Below, piece after piece: positions 27,725 through 37,393 of a stretch of 64,000 nucleotides of DNA. Position numbers and translations under genes: made by a program. Each line of letters begins with the position of its first letter. The stretch's first letter is position 1. The stretch is from Nostoc calcicola FACHB-3891 (GTDB lineage: Bacteria > Cyanobacteriota > Cyanobacteriia > Cyanobacteriales > Nostocaceae), in assembly GCF_014697355.1 (NCBI RefSeq), contig NZ_JACJRQ010000007.1, positions 1 through 64,000 on the forward strand, given 5' to 3'. Under the pieces are notes generated by a model, which was not told where the DNA came from, made no database searches, and saw nothing but the letters and a program-made list of their open reading frames with translations.

Positions 27725-30541
27725 TTAACCCAGTGCGGATTTTAACTCACTTTGTGCTTGTGCTAACGCTTCTGGTAATTTACTCGCATCTCTACCGCCG
27801 GCTTGGGCTAAGTTCGGTCTACCACCGCCACCGCCACCGCAGATTTTAGCAATATTACCCACAAATTTACCAGCTTGCAGTCCTTTTTTATTAACTTCTG
27901 GACTAAAAGCCGCAACTATACTCACTTTCCCAGCTTCGGGAACAGAACCCAGTACCACCGCACCATTACCGATTTTTTGCAATAAGCGTTCGGCTGCGGT
28001 TTTTAATGATTCTGCGTCAACATCTTCTAATTGGGCGACGATAATTTTGGAATCGCCGACAGTTTCGGCTGTTTGTAGTAAGCTGTCAGATTTAGCGATC
28101 GCCAACTGTCCCTTCAAAGATTCTAGTTGCTTTTCGGCTGTTCTAAGTTCGGTTTGCAGACTCGTGATTCTGTCTGGTAATTCTTCGGGTTTAACTTTAA
28201 AGCGATCGCTCAAATCTTTAACTACTTTATCCCGAACGTTGAGATAATCCAACACGGCAGGCCCCGAAACAGCTTCAATGCGCCGCACCCCAGAAGCTAC
28301 TCCCGCTTCGGAAATAATCTTAAAGACGCCAATCTCAGCAGTATTACTGACATGAGTGCCACCGCATAGTTCCATTGATACGCTAGGAAAGTCAATTACT
28401 CGCACTTCTTCTCCGTATTTTTCGCCGAACATGGCAACGGCACCTCTAGCTTTGGCTTCTGCTAAAGGTAATACCTCGATTTTGGCATTATGCGCCTGTG
28501 CAATCCAAGTATTTACTTGTTCTTCAATTTGTTGGACTTCCTCGGCTGTCAACGCACGGGGACAGTTGAAGTCAAAGCGCAATCTGTCAAAGGAAACCAG
28601 AGAACCCGCTTGCGATATGCCATCATCGACAATTTTCTTTAACGCCGCTTGCAGTAGGTGGGTTGCTGTATGGTTAGCTTGGGCGCGACGCCGACAAGCC
28701 GCATCGATTTGGGCTGTGACAGCATCTCCTACACGGAGTGTACCGCGTTCGATGCGTCCGAAGTGGACAAAGAAATCAGATTCTTTTTTCACGTCTTCCA
28801 CGCGAATTACAATGCCATCACCGGAGATATAACCGCGATCGCCAATTTGTCCCCCAGACTCAGCATAAAATGGCGTTTTGTCAAGAACAATTTGTACCGA
28901 TGTTCCTGCTTCTGCTTCCTCTTGGGAAACGCCTTCTACCAAAATCGCTTCAACTTTCGCCGTCGTCGTCGGTTGGGTGTAGCCTAAAAATTCGGTGGCG
29001 TGGATGTGTTCTGCTAATTTGTCCAGGGAACCTTGGACAGTTAAATCGATGGTTTCATGTGCTGCTTTGGCACGTTCCACCTGCTTTTGCATTTCGGCAT
29101 TGAACCCCTCAACATCAACCTCTAGTCCCTGTTCTTCTGCAATCTCTTGCGTCAGTTCCAAGGGGAAACCGTAAGTATCGTAGAGGGTGAAAGCATCTAG
29201 ACCAGAAATTTTTTGTTTTGGTAAACCAGAAACTTTTTGTTCTGGCAAACCAGAAACTTTTGGTTCTGGTGAACCAGAAACCTTTTGTTCTGGCAAACCA
29301 GAAACTTTTGGTTCTGGTGAACCAGAAACCTTTTGTTCTGGCAAACCAGAAACTTTTGGTTCTGGTGAAGAAGATGGAAGATCATTCTCTTGTTGTATTG
29401 GAGATATACGATTTATAACCTCCTCCAGAAGTTTTTCCCCTCTATCCAGAGTTCTCAAGAAATTAGACTCTTCCCGTTGCAACTCAGCTTTAATTGCTGC
29501 TTCCCGTTGCCGCACGTTGGGGTAAGCTGATTCAGAAAGAGCGATCGCAGTTTCAGCAACTTGGGTAGTAAATTCACCACTAATCCCAATTAATCGCCCA
29601 TGACGCACCACCCGCCGAATTAATCGCCGCAGCACATAACCGCGGCCGACGTTGGAGGCGCGAATTTCATCAGCTATCATATGGATGACAGCCCGAATAT
29701 GATCGCCAATGACTTTTAGGGAAGTTTTAGTTTTTTCATCACTGCTGTGGTAATCAACACCAGCAATTTGGGCTGCTGTTTGAATAATTGGAAAAATCAG
29801 GTCAGTTTCGTAGTTATTGGGTACTTTTTGGAGAATTTGCGCCATTCTATCCAAACCCATGCCGGTGTCGATGTTCTTGTTTTGCAGTGGCGTTAAATTG
29901 CCGGTAGTATCCCGGTTATATTGCATGAAGACGAGGTTATAAAACTCGATAAACCGGGTATCGTCTTCTAAATCGATATTTTCGTCGCCGCGTTCGGGGT
30001 GGAAGTCGTAATAAATCTCCGAACAAGGGCCGCAAGGGCCAGTGGGGCCGGACACCCAAAAATTATCGTCTGCACCCATGCGCTTAATTCTGGCTACCGG
30101 CACACCAATTCGATCGCGCCAAATGCCAAAGGCTTCATCGTCATCTTCAAAAACGCTGACGACGAGGTTTTGGGGAGAAAAGCCAAAGACTTGAGTGGAA
30201 ATTTCCCAACCCCAAGCGATCGCTTGTTCTTTAAAATAATCACCAAAGCTGAAGTTACCCAGCATTTCAAAGAACGTGTGATGGCGTTTGGTGCGTCCGA
30301 CGTTTTCGATATCGTTGGTGCGGATACACTTTTGGGAAGTCGTAGCCCGCTTAAATTCTGGTGTGCGCTGTCCCAGGAATATCGGCTTAAATGGTAGCAT
30401 CCCCGCGATCGTCAGCAGCACGGTCGGGTCTTCTGGCACGAGGGAGGCACTTGGCAGAACTTGGTGACTCCGTTGGGCAAAGAAGTCGAGAAATATGTTG
30501 CGAATTTCGTTACCGCTTAGGTGTTGGGGATTTGAAGACAT
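27725..30541 (-). CDS. alaS: Alanine-tRNA ligase with an octapeptide-repeat insertion
   Basis: This 938-residue class II synthetase charges tRNA-Ala. It has motif-1/2 regions near the N-terminus ([32 protein letters not shown]), motif 3 in the catalytic domain ([11 protein letters not shown]), a central tRNA-recognition domain, an editing domain with the zinc motif HTATHLL and CGGTH, and a C-Ala domain ending with [15 protein letters not shown]. Residues ~392-447 are seven copies of an 8-residue unit (KVSGLPEQ / KVSGSPEP) placed just before [14 protein letters not shown]. Removing them gives about 882 residues, the usual length, so they are an in-frame insertion. It is the only plausible alaS here. 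Confidence 0.96.
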   Translation of the reverse strand: MSSNPQHLSGNEIRNIFLDFFAQRSHQVLPSASLVPEDPTVLLTIAGMLPFKPIFLGQRTPEFKRATTSQKCIRTNDIENVGRTKRHHTFFEMLGNFSFGDYFKEQAIAWGWEISTQVFGFSPQNLVVSVFEDDDEAFGIWRDRIGVPVARIKRMGADDNFWVSGPTGPCGPCSEIYYDFHPERGDENIDLEDDTRFIEFYNLVFMQYNRDTTGNLTPLQNKNIDTGMGLDRMAQILQKVPNNYETDLIFPIIQTAAQIAGVDYHSSDEKTKTSLKVIGDHIRAVIHMIADEIRASNVGRGYVLRRLIRRVVRHGRLIGISGEFTTQVAETAIALSESAYPNVRQREAAIKAELQREESNFLRTLDRGEKLLEEVINRISPIQQENDLPSSSPEPKVSGLPEQKVSGSPEPKVSGLPEQKVSGSPEPKVSGLPEQKVSGLPKQKISGLDAFTLYDTYGFPLELTQEIAEEQGLEVDVEGFNAEMQKQVERAKAAHETIDLTVQGSLDKLAEHIHATEFLGYTQPTTTAKVEAILVEGVSQEEAEAGTSVQIVLDKTPFYAESGGQIGDRGYISGDGIVIRVEDVKKESDFFVHFGRIERGTLRVGDAVTAQIDAACRRRAQANHTATHLLQAALKKIVDDGISQAGSLVSFDRLRFDFNCPRALTAEEVQQIEEQVNTWIAQAHNAKIEVLPLAEAKARGAVAMFGEKYGEEVRVIDFPSVSMELCGGTHVSNTAEIGVFKIISEAGVASGVRRIEAVSGPAVLDYLNVRDKVVKDLSDRFKVKPEELPDRITSLQTELRTAEKQLESLKGQLAIAKSDSLLQTAETVGDSKIIVAQLEDVDAESLKTAAERLLQKIGNGAVVLGSVPEAGKVSIVAAFSPEVNKKGLQAGKFVGNIAKICGGGGGGRPNLAQAGGRDASKLPEALAQAQSELKSALG
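29202..29369. repeat. 24-bp tandem repeat inside alaS, 7 units
   Basis: Seven contiguous 24-bp units each begin CCAGAAA (plus strand). They alternate in two sequence types, making a 48-bp higher-order repeat. All keep the alaS frame open. The first unit is the most diverged (TTTTTTGTTTTGG), which suggests growth by slippage from the other end. Confidence 0.93.
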
Positions 30542-30957
30542 GGGAGTTTTTAACTTTCTTTTAACTTTTGACTGACGATGGTTGAGTGATAACCGTTGAC
30601 TGAAGACAGTTAACTATTATCTGACTCTTGACTTTTGCTTTGGCACTAGTGGTATGTCCCATTAATTTTGCAGGCTTTAAAACTCTCCCCGTCCCCGCGT
30701 CTTCGCGTCCCCGCGTCAGCCCTAAACCCTTCAGAACTAATGCGATAGACCACTAGGTGTATTTCCATAAGCAGCTTTATATATTTTTGCATTTTGTTTG
30801 GTATTGCTGCCAGCCAACTGCACCAGTCGGAGAGCTAAATACAGCGATTATGGTGCTTTTAGGTCATTATCCTGCTCTGGTGGGATGTGCGATCGCCAGC
30901 CACTGATTTATCTTAATCCTTAAGAAATAATTTAAAAAATCCATATTGAGGTAACAA
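30542..30957. other. Intergenic region, no gene seen
   Basis: This divergent spacer lies between alaS and the HMA gene. It contains a short repeated CCCCGCGTCTTCGCGTCCCCGCGTC tract near 30690-30716 and otherwise AT-rich sequence with the two promoters. No hairpin strong enough to call, and no short gene, was found. Confidence 0.5.
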
Positions 30958-31158
30958 ATGGCACTAAAACTGAAAGTATCAAATATTGCTTGTGAAGAAT
31001 GTGCAGAAACAATTACTGAATCAATCCATGTTATGGAACCTGACGCCAAGGTGGATGTCGATGTTAACGCTAAAACTGTCACTGTGGAATCCGCAGCTTC
31101 CGAAGAATCAATCAAGCAGGTAATTGTTGCTGCTGGTTATACTGTTGAAGGCTATTGA
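30958..31158 (+). CDS. Heavy-metal-associated (HMA) domain protein, CopZ-like
   Basis: This 66-residue single-domain protein has the metal-binding loop IACEECAE (C12, C15) and the beta-alpha-beta-beta-alpha-beta pattern of copper chaperones (VDVDVNAKTVTVES, EESIKQVIVAAGYTVEGY). It probably delivers Cu(I) to a P-type ATPase, though no such ATPase is adjacent, so the metal and partner are inferred. GAGGTAACAA just before the ATG supports the start. Confidence 0.87.
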   Translation: MALKLKVSNIACEECAETITESIHVMEPDAKVDVDVNAKTVTVESAASEESIKQVIVAAGYTVEGY

Positions 31159-32353
31159 ATCCGATTCTCACTTGTTACAAAACTTGACATTTTAATATTT
31201 TAGGCTACGCTAACAAAATCTTTTTCTTTGATTTCCGCTCTTTTTAGCAGGAAAATTTAACTAACTTACCCACATTAAGGGTACATTTTGACATCGGCTT
31301 TTTTATTTACCTTTTTTGGCATTGATGGTATTTATTACAAATAAAAAAATGTGAATTAAATAAACGAACACGGAAAAACCTAAGTAGAAAAAATTTTTCT
31401 GCCGCTAACACATTCTCAAAGTTTGGCTGAGGTCTAACTTAAAATACTCAATTTATTGCCCTAGTAGTCTGCTCTGTAATTTTAGGGTGAATTAGCACCT
31501 GCAAAAGTTCTTCCTATGGGAGGCAGTTTTGCAATATTTGATTGGCCTTTTTTTTCAGTGAACTTTTTTATCAAAGCCTAGTCTTTAAAGCAAAAGACTC
31601 AGGTGGCAGAAAAGTCAAATCGAAAAAACATCAAACAGACCTAACGCCCGAAACAGCTTACCGATAAGAGGGAAAGGGTAAGAATTAAAAACAGGGGTAA
31701 AGGGTAAAGGGTAAAGGGATAAATTTAACCTTTCCCCCTTCCCCCTTTCCCCTTCCCCTTAAACGGAGGCATTACATTCAATTTGCTGGAGTTAGGAGTT
31801 TTCATATTTATGAGACTTCGGTTTTTACGGTTAAATTAAAAACTTTATAAAAATTTTATTTTCTGATTTATCAGCAATTTTGCTGGTACATATGATGATG
31901 ATTTAAAATGATTTTTTGTCGTAATTACCTCAGTGAATAACACCTAAGAAACTACAAAAATCCTTTATATAGTCTAGAAAATATTCAGTGTTTGTACTGT
32001 TTAAAAAAAAATCTGTAAAGAAGACATTAGTTATTATAAATCCGAGCAGGTAACAACCAACAAAAAGTATTAAGAGGAGATTAAAATTGAGAGTTTTTTT
32101 TAAATTCAGCGTTAAAAACTGGTATAACAATAAACCCAAGTGAACCGAAAGCATCATTAAAAAGTAAAAAGCTCAAATTAAAAACAAAATTCCCTGAAAT
32201 AAAGTTATGGTCTGGGAGCTATTGTTACTTATTATTTATTTTGGTTTTTGAATTTTGATTTTTGCCCGATTCGGTAAATTTATTACTAGCCAACAAGAGC
32301 AACAAGTTTTAGTAGTTTAATCTCCTTAAAGTTTAAATCCTGTAGAAAAAGCA
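31159..32353. other. 1.2-kb gene-poor AT-rich region
   Basis: No convincing gene was found. A 75-codon minus-strand frame (31930-32157) encodes hydrophobic Leu/Phe-rich sequence in very AT-rich DNA and is probably noise. At 31648-31770 lies a purine-rich GGGTAAA tandem followed by its pyrimidine complement, with CTTACCGA at the left edge; copies related to it occur at 56209-56412 and 61671-61825. A tract of T runs near 31550-31570 looks terminator-like but has no clear stem. Confidence 0.5.
31648..31770. repeat. Foldback repeat, purine/pyrimidine type
   Basis: CTTACCGATAAGAGGGAAAGGG leads into GGGTAAAGGGTAAAGGGTAAAGGG, then a central AAATTTAA, then CTTTCCCCCTTCCCCCTTTCCCC. The two halves can pair into a long imperfect hairpin. 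It shares its edge and composition with two other loci in the window (56209-56412, 61671-61825). Confidence 0.65.
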
Positions 32354-33379
32354 ATGAATATTTCCATTTTGGTTTTTGGAAATAATAACTTTCGCAACAC
32401 ACTTCCAGATCAGTTACGTTATGCGATCGCTTTTGATGTACAAGTTATGGATAATCTCAATCAGGCGGTGTCGCACATTCAAATGACACCCCCCGATATC
32501 ATCCTTGTGCAGGCTAGCCAAGATGGCAGTATGGAATTGTGCAGTTGGTTGAAAGACCAAACAAAGCTATCGTGGATATACTGTATTCTTTTCGAGGATC
32601 GTCCCCAACAGCTGACTGAGAGAAAAAAGTATGGTTGGCACAGGGAATTAGAAATGACTGCTGCGGTATTAAAGCAAGGAGCTGATGCATATATTTGGCA
32701 TCTCATTGATGAAACAACAGAGCATAGTTTGGCAGAATTGACCGCTAATCATGGATTAATACTTGCTCAATTAACCGTTGGCTTGCGGAAAGCGCAAAAA
32801 TACCGAGATTTGATTCGGACAAATGATTTATTATCAGCGATCGCCTTAGCCGATTCATTGACAGAATTAAATAATCGCCGTGCTTTAGAATGGGATTTAC
32901 CCAGGCAAATTAAAAAAGCCAGAACTCAGAAAACTTCCCTGAGTTTGATTATTCTGGATGTAGATCATTTCAAAAAAGTTAACGACACTTACGGGCATTT
33001 AGTTGGCGATCGCCTTTTGCAGGTATTGTGTCAGCGTCTAAAACACAATCTGCGTTTTCAAGACACCGCATTTCGCTATGGTGGTGAAGAATTTGTGATT
33101 CTTCTGGCAAACACTACCGGTGAAGAAGCACTAATTGTAGCCCGTCGTCTCAATCGCGTAGTCAGCGACGAACCATTTGCACTCAATAATAAACTGACAA
33201 TTAATATCACCATCAGCTTGGGTACAGCCTCTTTAGAAGCTGACGATGACGAACAAGGAGAAAGTCTGCTCGATCGCGCCGATCAATGCTTACTACAGGC
33301 TAAAACTGCTGGGCGTAATCGGGTTATCGGCTCCAAATACTTATCTCATGTCCGACATTTGAAGGCTGTATCTTCGTAA
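32354..33379 (+). CDS. Diguanylate cyclase with receiver-like N-terminus
   Basis: This 341-residue protein has an N-terminal ~130-residue receiver-like fold whose usual phospho-acceptor position reads ILVQASQDG (no Asp), so it is probably a pseudo-receiver. The C-terminal GGDEF domain has the active motif YGGEEF (~245), metal-binding LDVDHFKKVNDTYGH, and an I-site RFQD five residues before the active motif. It makes cyclic di-GMP from GTP and is likely product-inhibited. It is monocistronic, with no EAL domain. Confidence 0.88.
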   Translation: MNISILVFGNNNFRNTLPDQLRYAIAFDVQVMDNLNQAVSHIQMTPPDIILVQASQDGSMELCSWLKDQTKLSWIYCILFEDRPQQLTERKKYGWHRELEMTAAVLKQGADAYIWHLIDETTEHSLAELTANHGLILAQLTVGLRKAQKYRDLIRTNDLLSAIALADSLTELNNRRALEWDLPRQIKKARTQKTSLSLIILDVDHFKKVNDTYGHLVGDRLLQVLCQRLKHNLRFQDTAFRYGGEEFVILLANTTGEEALIVARRLNRVVSDEPFALNNKLTINITISLGTASLEADDDEQGESLLDRADQCLLQAKTAGRNRVIGSKYLSHVRHLKAVSS

Positions 33380-33476
33380 AAGTGGGAATGAGGAGTAGGG
33401 AGTAGGGAATGGGGAGCAAAGAGGCAGAGAGAGGGGAAAATTCACAACTCCCAACTCCTAACTCCCAACTCCTAAC

Positions 33477-34163
33477 TCAGCAGTCCCCACTCCCCACTCC
33501 CAACTTTTGGCGACAATCTTCTACCGAACTGCGTTGTCGCATGGCATTAACCAAAGCCTCGTAGCTAGACCAATTTTCTTGCAGTAGGGTTTTTGCTTGG
33601 AGGGCATGAAACCGCATTTTTTGTTGATAATCTGAATCAGAAAAACCTAAAATTGTCAAGACTTTTATCAACTTATTTTTATCATCAGCTCCACCCTCAG
33701 CATTATTAAAAACTAGGGTTTCCGCAGCAATACCCGCCATCCAAACAGTCGAGTAGCGGTCAAGCATTTGGGCGCTGATTTTACCTACTTCTAGTTGAGA
33801 TGCTAATTGACTATCATCAAAAGTAACACCGCCTTGCCCACCTTGCCCTTGCTTCCACGCTTCCCAAGCACTGAGGGTGTAGCCGGTAACAGGAATACCC
33901 AACAGGTGAGCAACTAAAAAATGTCCTGCTTCGTGATGGATAATGCGATCGCGGTGTTCGCTTGAAAAACCAGCAATCCAATCCAAAAAGATTGTACCGC
34001 CCTTGCCCTGTAAGCTAAAACTGTCAAAAGTCGCTATTCCCAAGATAGCGAAGGTAGCAAGCGCAGGTACTGCCGGCGATAAGTTGAAGAATGGCCCCAA
34101 CAGTACCGATAGCGTCATAAGAAAGATAGATATTGCAACTAAATTTAGGCTAGTCTGGCTCAT
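33477..34163 (-). CDS. Membrane-anchored M41-like zinc peptidase domain protein
   Basis: This 228-residue protein has two N-terminal hydrophobic helices (residues ~5-50) and then a soluble domain with the zinc motif HEAGH at 77-81 (IIHHEAGHFLVAHLLGIPVTGY). This resembles the peptidase part of FtsH without the AAA module. A later Asp/Glu needed as the third ligand may be in MAGIAAETLVFNNAEGGADDKN, as in FtsH. Such stand-alone proteins occur in cyanobacteria and plants (FtsHi-like or SCO2-like roles are not established). It could be an active protease or a scaffold. Confidence 0.8.
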   Translation of the reverse strand: MSQTSLNLVAISIFLMTLSVLLGPFFNLSPAVPALATFAILGIATFDSFSLQGKGGTIFLDWIAGFSSEHRDRIIHHEAGHFLVAHLLGIPVTGYTLSAWEAWKQGQGGQGGVTFDDSQLASQLEVGKISAQMLDRYSTVWMAGIAAETLVFNNAEGGADDKNKLIKVLTILGFSDSDYQQKMRFHALQAKTLLQENWSSYEALVNAMRQRSSVEDCRQKLGVGSGDC

Positions 34164-34701
34164 TGAGAGTTTTGTGAGAATCTGCTTAATCTTTCTTCAT
34201 TATCACCCGATGTCTACCACAGGCTACAGCTTCGCTTTGGGATTGGGGATTGGGGAATGGGTAAGTTTTCCAAAATTTGCCGATGCTTAAAGCCCCAAAC
34301 ATTATTTTGAAGCTTCACACCCAATCCCCAGTCCCTTTTACAAATTCCTTGACGATGTAATTTTTCAGATAGGGATTTGACTATAAGTGAAGAATTTTTA
34401 CAAAAGTAGATCCTCTGCATAAAAACAATCAATAATCCTGATTCCTGATTAGCAGTTTAAAACTATAGATTTTGCAGTTTGCGGACAGGTCTTAATGAAT
34501 ACTATTAATTATGTAAGAATTAAAAGTTCATAATTCCAGAGACTTTGATATACAAACTTAATAATTTCAACAAAATTATTAAGTTATATTTCCCACTCAT
34601 TCTGAATTCTGAATTCTGAATTCTGAATTCTGAATTATTACAATTTTATTAATTTTCAGTGTTACCTGAAAGTTGTATCAGATGATTTACCACATAGTTG
34701 T
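34164..34701. other. Intergenic region with GAATTCT repeats
   Basis: No gene is supported. The stretch 34595-34636 is a GAATTCT heptamer array; GGGATTGGGGATTGGGG occurs near 34235-34257 with a complementary CCCAATCCCC at 34319-34329, so a hairpin is possible. Confidence 0.5.
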
Positions 34702-34735
34702 CCTTTAAAAATAATCGCGTGACTACTTTTAAAGG
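34702..34735. promoter_or_regulatory. Inverted repeat upstream of the lipoxygenase gene (distal)
   Basis: CCTTTAAAA (34702-34710) and TTTTAAAGG (34727-34735) form a perfect 9-bp inverted repeat with a 16-base loop. It lies about 110 bases before the lipoxygenase ATG. Confidence 0.45.
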
Positions 34736-34772
34736 GCAATAACAGTTTATCAAATTCAATAACAAGCTTACT

Positions 34773-34811
34773 GAAGTAAGTTAACTAGATTTAGGCTAGT
34801 TAACTTACTTC
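34773..34811. promoter_or_regulatory. 16-bp perfect inverted repeat just upstream of the lipoxygenase gene
   Basis: GAAGTAAGTTAACTAG (34773-34788) and its exact complement (34796-34811) are separated by 7 bases and end 34 bases before the ATG at 34846. The symmetry suits a dimeric repressor or activator site, or a 5' UTR hairpin. There is no T-run after it, so a simple terminator is unlikely. Confidence 0.55.
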
Positions 34812-34845
34812 CTATTCTTCTTGCTTTAGACTGGGAACGACATTT

Positions 34846-36489
34846 ATGAAACCATACCTTCCTCAAAATGACCCTGACCCGATAAAACGCAAATATTCCT
34901 TAGAGCATAAGAAAGAAGAATACGAATTCGATCACGACTTTTTATCACCGATGGCAATGCTCAAAGATGTACCTGCTGTCGAAAATTTTTCTACCAGGTA
35001 TATTGCTGAACGTACAGTAGAGACAGCAGAGCTTCCTATCAATATGTTGGCTGTTAAAACCCGTGCTTTATGGGACCCTTTAGATGAATTGCAAGACTAT
35101 GAAGACTATTTTCCAGTCTTGCCTAAACCTAATGTCATCAAAACATACCAAACAGATGATTCTTTTTGCGAACAACGCCTGTGTGGGGCGAATCCTATGG
35201 CTTTACAGCAAATTAAAGAGATGCCGTTGGGGTTTGAATTTACCATCGAAGAACTGCAAGAAAAGTTTGGCGAATCTATCAATTTGGTAGAAAAACTTGC
35301 TGATGGAAATTTATATGTGACTGATTACAGACCGCTTTCATTTGTAAAAGGTGGTACTTACGAGAGAGGTAAAAAGTATTTACCAACACCCCTAGCTTTT
35401 TTCTGTTGGCGGAGTTCTGGGTTTAGCGATCGCGGTCAACTCGTACCTATTGCCATCCAACTCAATCCCGCAGTCGGCAGACAAAGCCAATTAATCACAC
35501 CTTTTGACGATCCTTTAACTTGGTTTCATGCCAAACTTTGTGTTCAAATTGCTGATGCTAACCATCATGAGATGAGTAGCCATCTTTGCCGAACTCACTT
35601 TGTCATGGAACCTTTCGCCATTGTCACAGCCCGTCAATTAGCTGATAATCATCCTCTCAATTTGTTATTAAAACCCCACTTCCGTTTCATGTTGGCTAAT
35701 AATGACTTGGGTCGCAAGCGCTTAGTTAATAGGGGCGGACCTGTTGATGAATTGCTAGCTGGAACTCTGCAAGAATCATTGCAAATTGTCGTCAACGCCT
35801 ATAAAGAATGGAGTCTAGATGAATTTGCCTTACCCACTGAAATCAAAAATCGGGGTATGGATGATAAACTAAAATTGCCTCACTATCCCTATCGAGACGA
35901 TGGGATGCTATTGTGGAATGCTATTAAAAAGTTTGTGTCTGAATACTTGAAGTTATACTATAAAACTCCCCAAGATTTGACAGCAGACTTAGAATTGCAA
36001 GCTTGGGCGCAGGAATTAGTTTCTGAATCAGGCGGACGAGTTAAAGGCGTTCCCTCTCGCATTGAAAAATTAGAACAATTAGTTGATATTGCGACTGCGG
36101 TAATTTTCACCTGTGGACCACAACACGCTGCTGTTAACTATTCACAATATGAATATATGACCTTCATGCCGAATATGCCCCTTGCTGCTTATAAACAAAT
36201 GACAGCAGAAGGCACTATTGCTGACCGCAAAAGCCTATTATCATTTCTGCCACCGTCAAAGCAAACTGCCGATCAATTGTCGATTTTATTCATCCTGTCA
36301 GCTTACCGTTATGATAGGTTAGGTTACTATGACGATAAGTTCGCAGACCCAGAAGCTCAGGATATTCTAGTTACATTTCAGCAGGATTTGAACGAGGTAG
36401 AGCGTAAAATTGAGTTGAACAACAAGAGTCGTTTAATAAAGTATAACTACCTCAAACCAAGGCTTGTTACCAATAGCATTAGCGTCTAA
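34846..36489 (+). CDS. Lipoxygenase
   Basis: This 547-residue protein is the catalytic domain only (no PLAT domain), like short cyanobacterial lipoxygenases. Iron ligands are H241 and H246 in ANHHEMSSHLCRTHF, H427 and N431 in GPQHAAVNYSQYEY, and the C-terminal carboxylate. The last residue is Val (TNSISV) where most lipoxygenases end in Ile. It inserts O2 into polyunsaturated fatty acids; regiospecificity cannot be fixed by eye, though the Coffa-site region is LVNRGGPVDE. Two inverted repeats precede it and a strong terminator follows. It sits beside a lipid-modifying/NRPS locus, and a shared role is only a guess. Confidence 0.9.
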   Translation: MKPYLPQNDPDPIKRKYSLEHKKEEYEFDHDFLSPMAMLKDVPAVENFSTRYIAERTVETAELPINMLAVKTRALWDPLDELQDYEDYFPVLPKPNVIKTYQTDDSFCEQRLCGANPMALQQIKEMPLGFEFTIEELQEKFGESINLVEKLADGNLYVTDYRPLSFVKGGTYERGKKYLPTPLAFFCWRSSGFSDRGQLVPIAIQLNPAVGRQSQLITPFDDPLTWFHAKLCVQIADANHHEMSSHLCRTHFVMEPFAIVTARQLADNHPLNLLLKPHFRFMLANNDLGRKRLVNRGGPVDELLAGTLQESLQIVVNAYKEWSLDEFALPTEIKNRGMDDKLKLPHYPYRDDGMLLWNAIKKFVSEYLKLYYKTPQDLTADLELQAWAQELVSESGGRVKGVPSRIEKLEQLVDIATAVIFTCGPQHAAVNYSQYEYMTFMPNMPLAAYKQMTAEGTIADRKSLLSFLPPSKQTADQLSILFILSAYRYDRLGYYDDKFADPEAQDILVTFQQDLNEVERKIELNNKSRLIKYNYLKPRLVTNSISV

Positions 36490-36512
36490 TTTTATCCGAT
36501 TTCATTTTTTTC

Positions 36513-36566
36513 AACATCTGCAAAAATAGCCACACAAAGGTTTTGACATTTTTTGCAGATGTTTTT
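36513..36566 (+). terminator. Rho-independent terminator of the lipoxygenase gene
   Basis: AACATCTGCAAAAA (36513-36526) pairs perfectly over 14 bp with TTTTTGCAGATGTT (36550-36563), followed by TTTG. It separates the lipoxygenase unit from the downstream hydroxylase/NRPS locus. Confidence 0.85.
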
Positions 36567-37075
36567 GTTTGCTAATTTTTTATCTGTTTTGTTTACATCC
36601 AATAATTTCTAAACCATTCTGTATCTGCTCAGAGGTTCTTTTAAAACTTGCAGAAGATATAACTAAGTAGGCGTAAATAATTGTTGTTGGGATAAAGCAG
36701 GGAGCAGGGAGCAGGAAGCAGGGGGGAAAAAGGGTTTGAGCCTTGTTTAGTTTTTTTCACATAGTTTGGTTTAATTGTACCTTGTTTCCTATTCCTTATT
36801 AAGAGTTTCCTAGCCCGAAGAACTTTGTTGACTATGTAGTTAATATGCTGTAAATTAATGTCTAGTTACACAGTGAATTAATATAGCAGTCCTCAATCAT
36901 TGGTGAGAACTTATAAACCCAATTTTAAAAAAATCGGGGATATAGTCTGTGGGAATTTTTGCAAATCAGATCCGATTGCTATAGTAAAAATTTAATACTC
37001 AGAAGTTGAATTCATAAATCGTGTATTAAGTCAAACTTTTGTAATTAATCAAATAATTATGGAAATAGTAAACAA
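36567..37075. other. Intergenic region, no gene seen
   Basis: This AT-rich spacer has a GCAGGGAGCAGGGAGCAGGAAGCAGG repeat tract (about 36700-36722). It may hold the promoter of the hydroxylase/NRPS locus, but no motif is convincing. Confidence 0.45.
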
Positions 37076-37334
37076 TTATTACTCAATAAAAATATTTTTT
37101 TAGTTTCGCTGTTCGAGATATTATTCGTAGTGCCAACAACACTATTGTTAGTAAAAGTTACCGATATAACTGGCCATATTTTGATACAAATTACAGGCAT
37201 TACCACACCTTTTGCCGTCACGAGTACCCAATTATGGCAGGAGATCATATTCAGCATTTTTGTAGCATTATTAGGTGACGCTCAGCCATATTTTCATCAG
37301 TCCAGCACAACACCAAATTCATCTTGCTTATCAT
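37076..37334 (+). pseudogene. Partial, decayed copy of the adjacent fatty acid hydroxylase gene
   Basis: The DNA matches the downstream gene from about 37734 to 37929 (TTCGAGATATT...TTAGGTGAC), then jumps to the part at about 38236-38275 (CAGCCATATTTTCATCAG to CAAATTCATC). About 300 bp holding the first histidine boxes are deleted, and stops break the frame. Sequence identity is high (roughly 85-90% by eye). It is the scar of a tandem duplication. Confidence 0.85.
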
Positions 37335-37393
37335 GCTCAAGTAGTCTACTGCTGTTGGAAAAACCAAAATTTTAGCCAAGGAACTAAAATTAA

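Noticed and set aside
29202..29369. CRISPR-like array
   Set aside because: The units are contiguous 24-mers with no unique spacers and lie in the alaS reading frame.
29187..29525. Plus-strand frames with repeated KPETFGSGE or LLVLVNQK units
   Set aside because: They are shadows of the 24-bp repeat inside alaS on the other strand.
31930..32157. 75-codon hydrophobic minus-strand frame
   Set aside because: Leu/Phe/Asn content follows the AT-rich DNA; no start signal and no recognised family. A small membrane protein cannot be fully excluded.
35466..35486. Dispersed repeat inserted in the lipoxygenase (AVGRQSQ)
   Set aside because: Only about 15 bases resemble the GGCAGACAAAGCC repeat, and the position matches normal lipoxygenase sequence, so chance is more likely.
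36840..36890. Second CAST-like end (AAATTAATGTCTAGTTACACAG)
   Set aside because: Only partial similarity to TGTACAGTGAC tips and no partner end found nearby.
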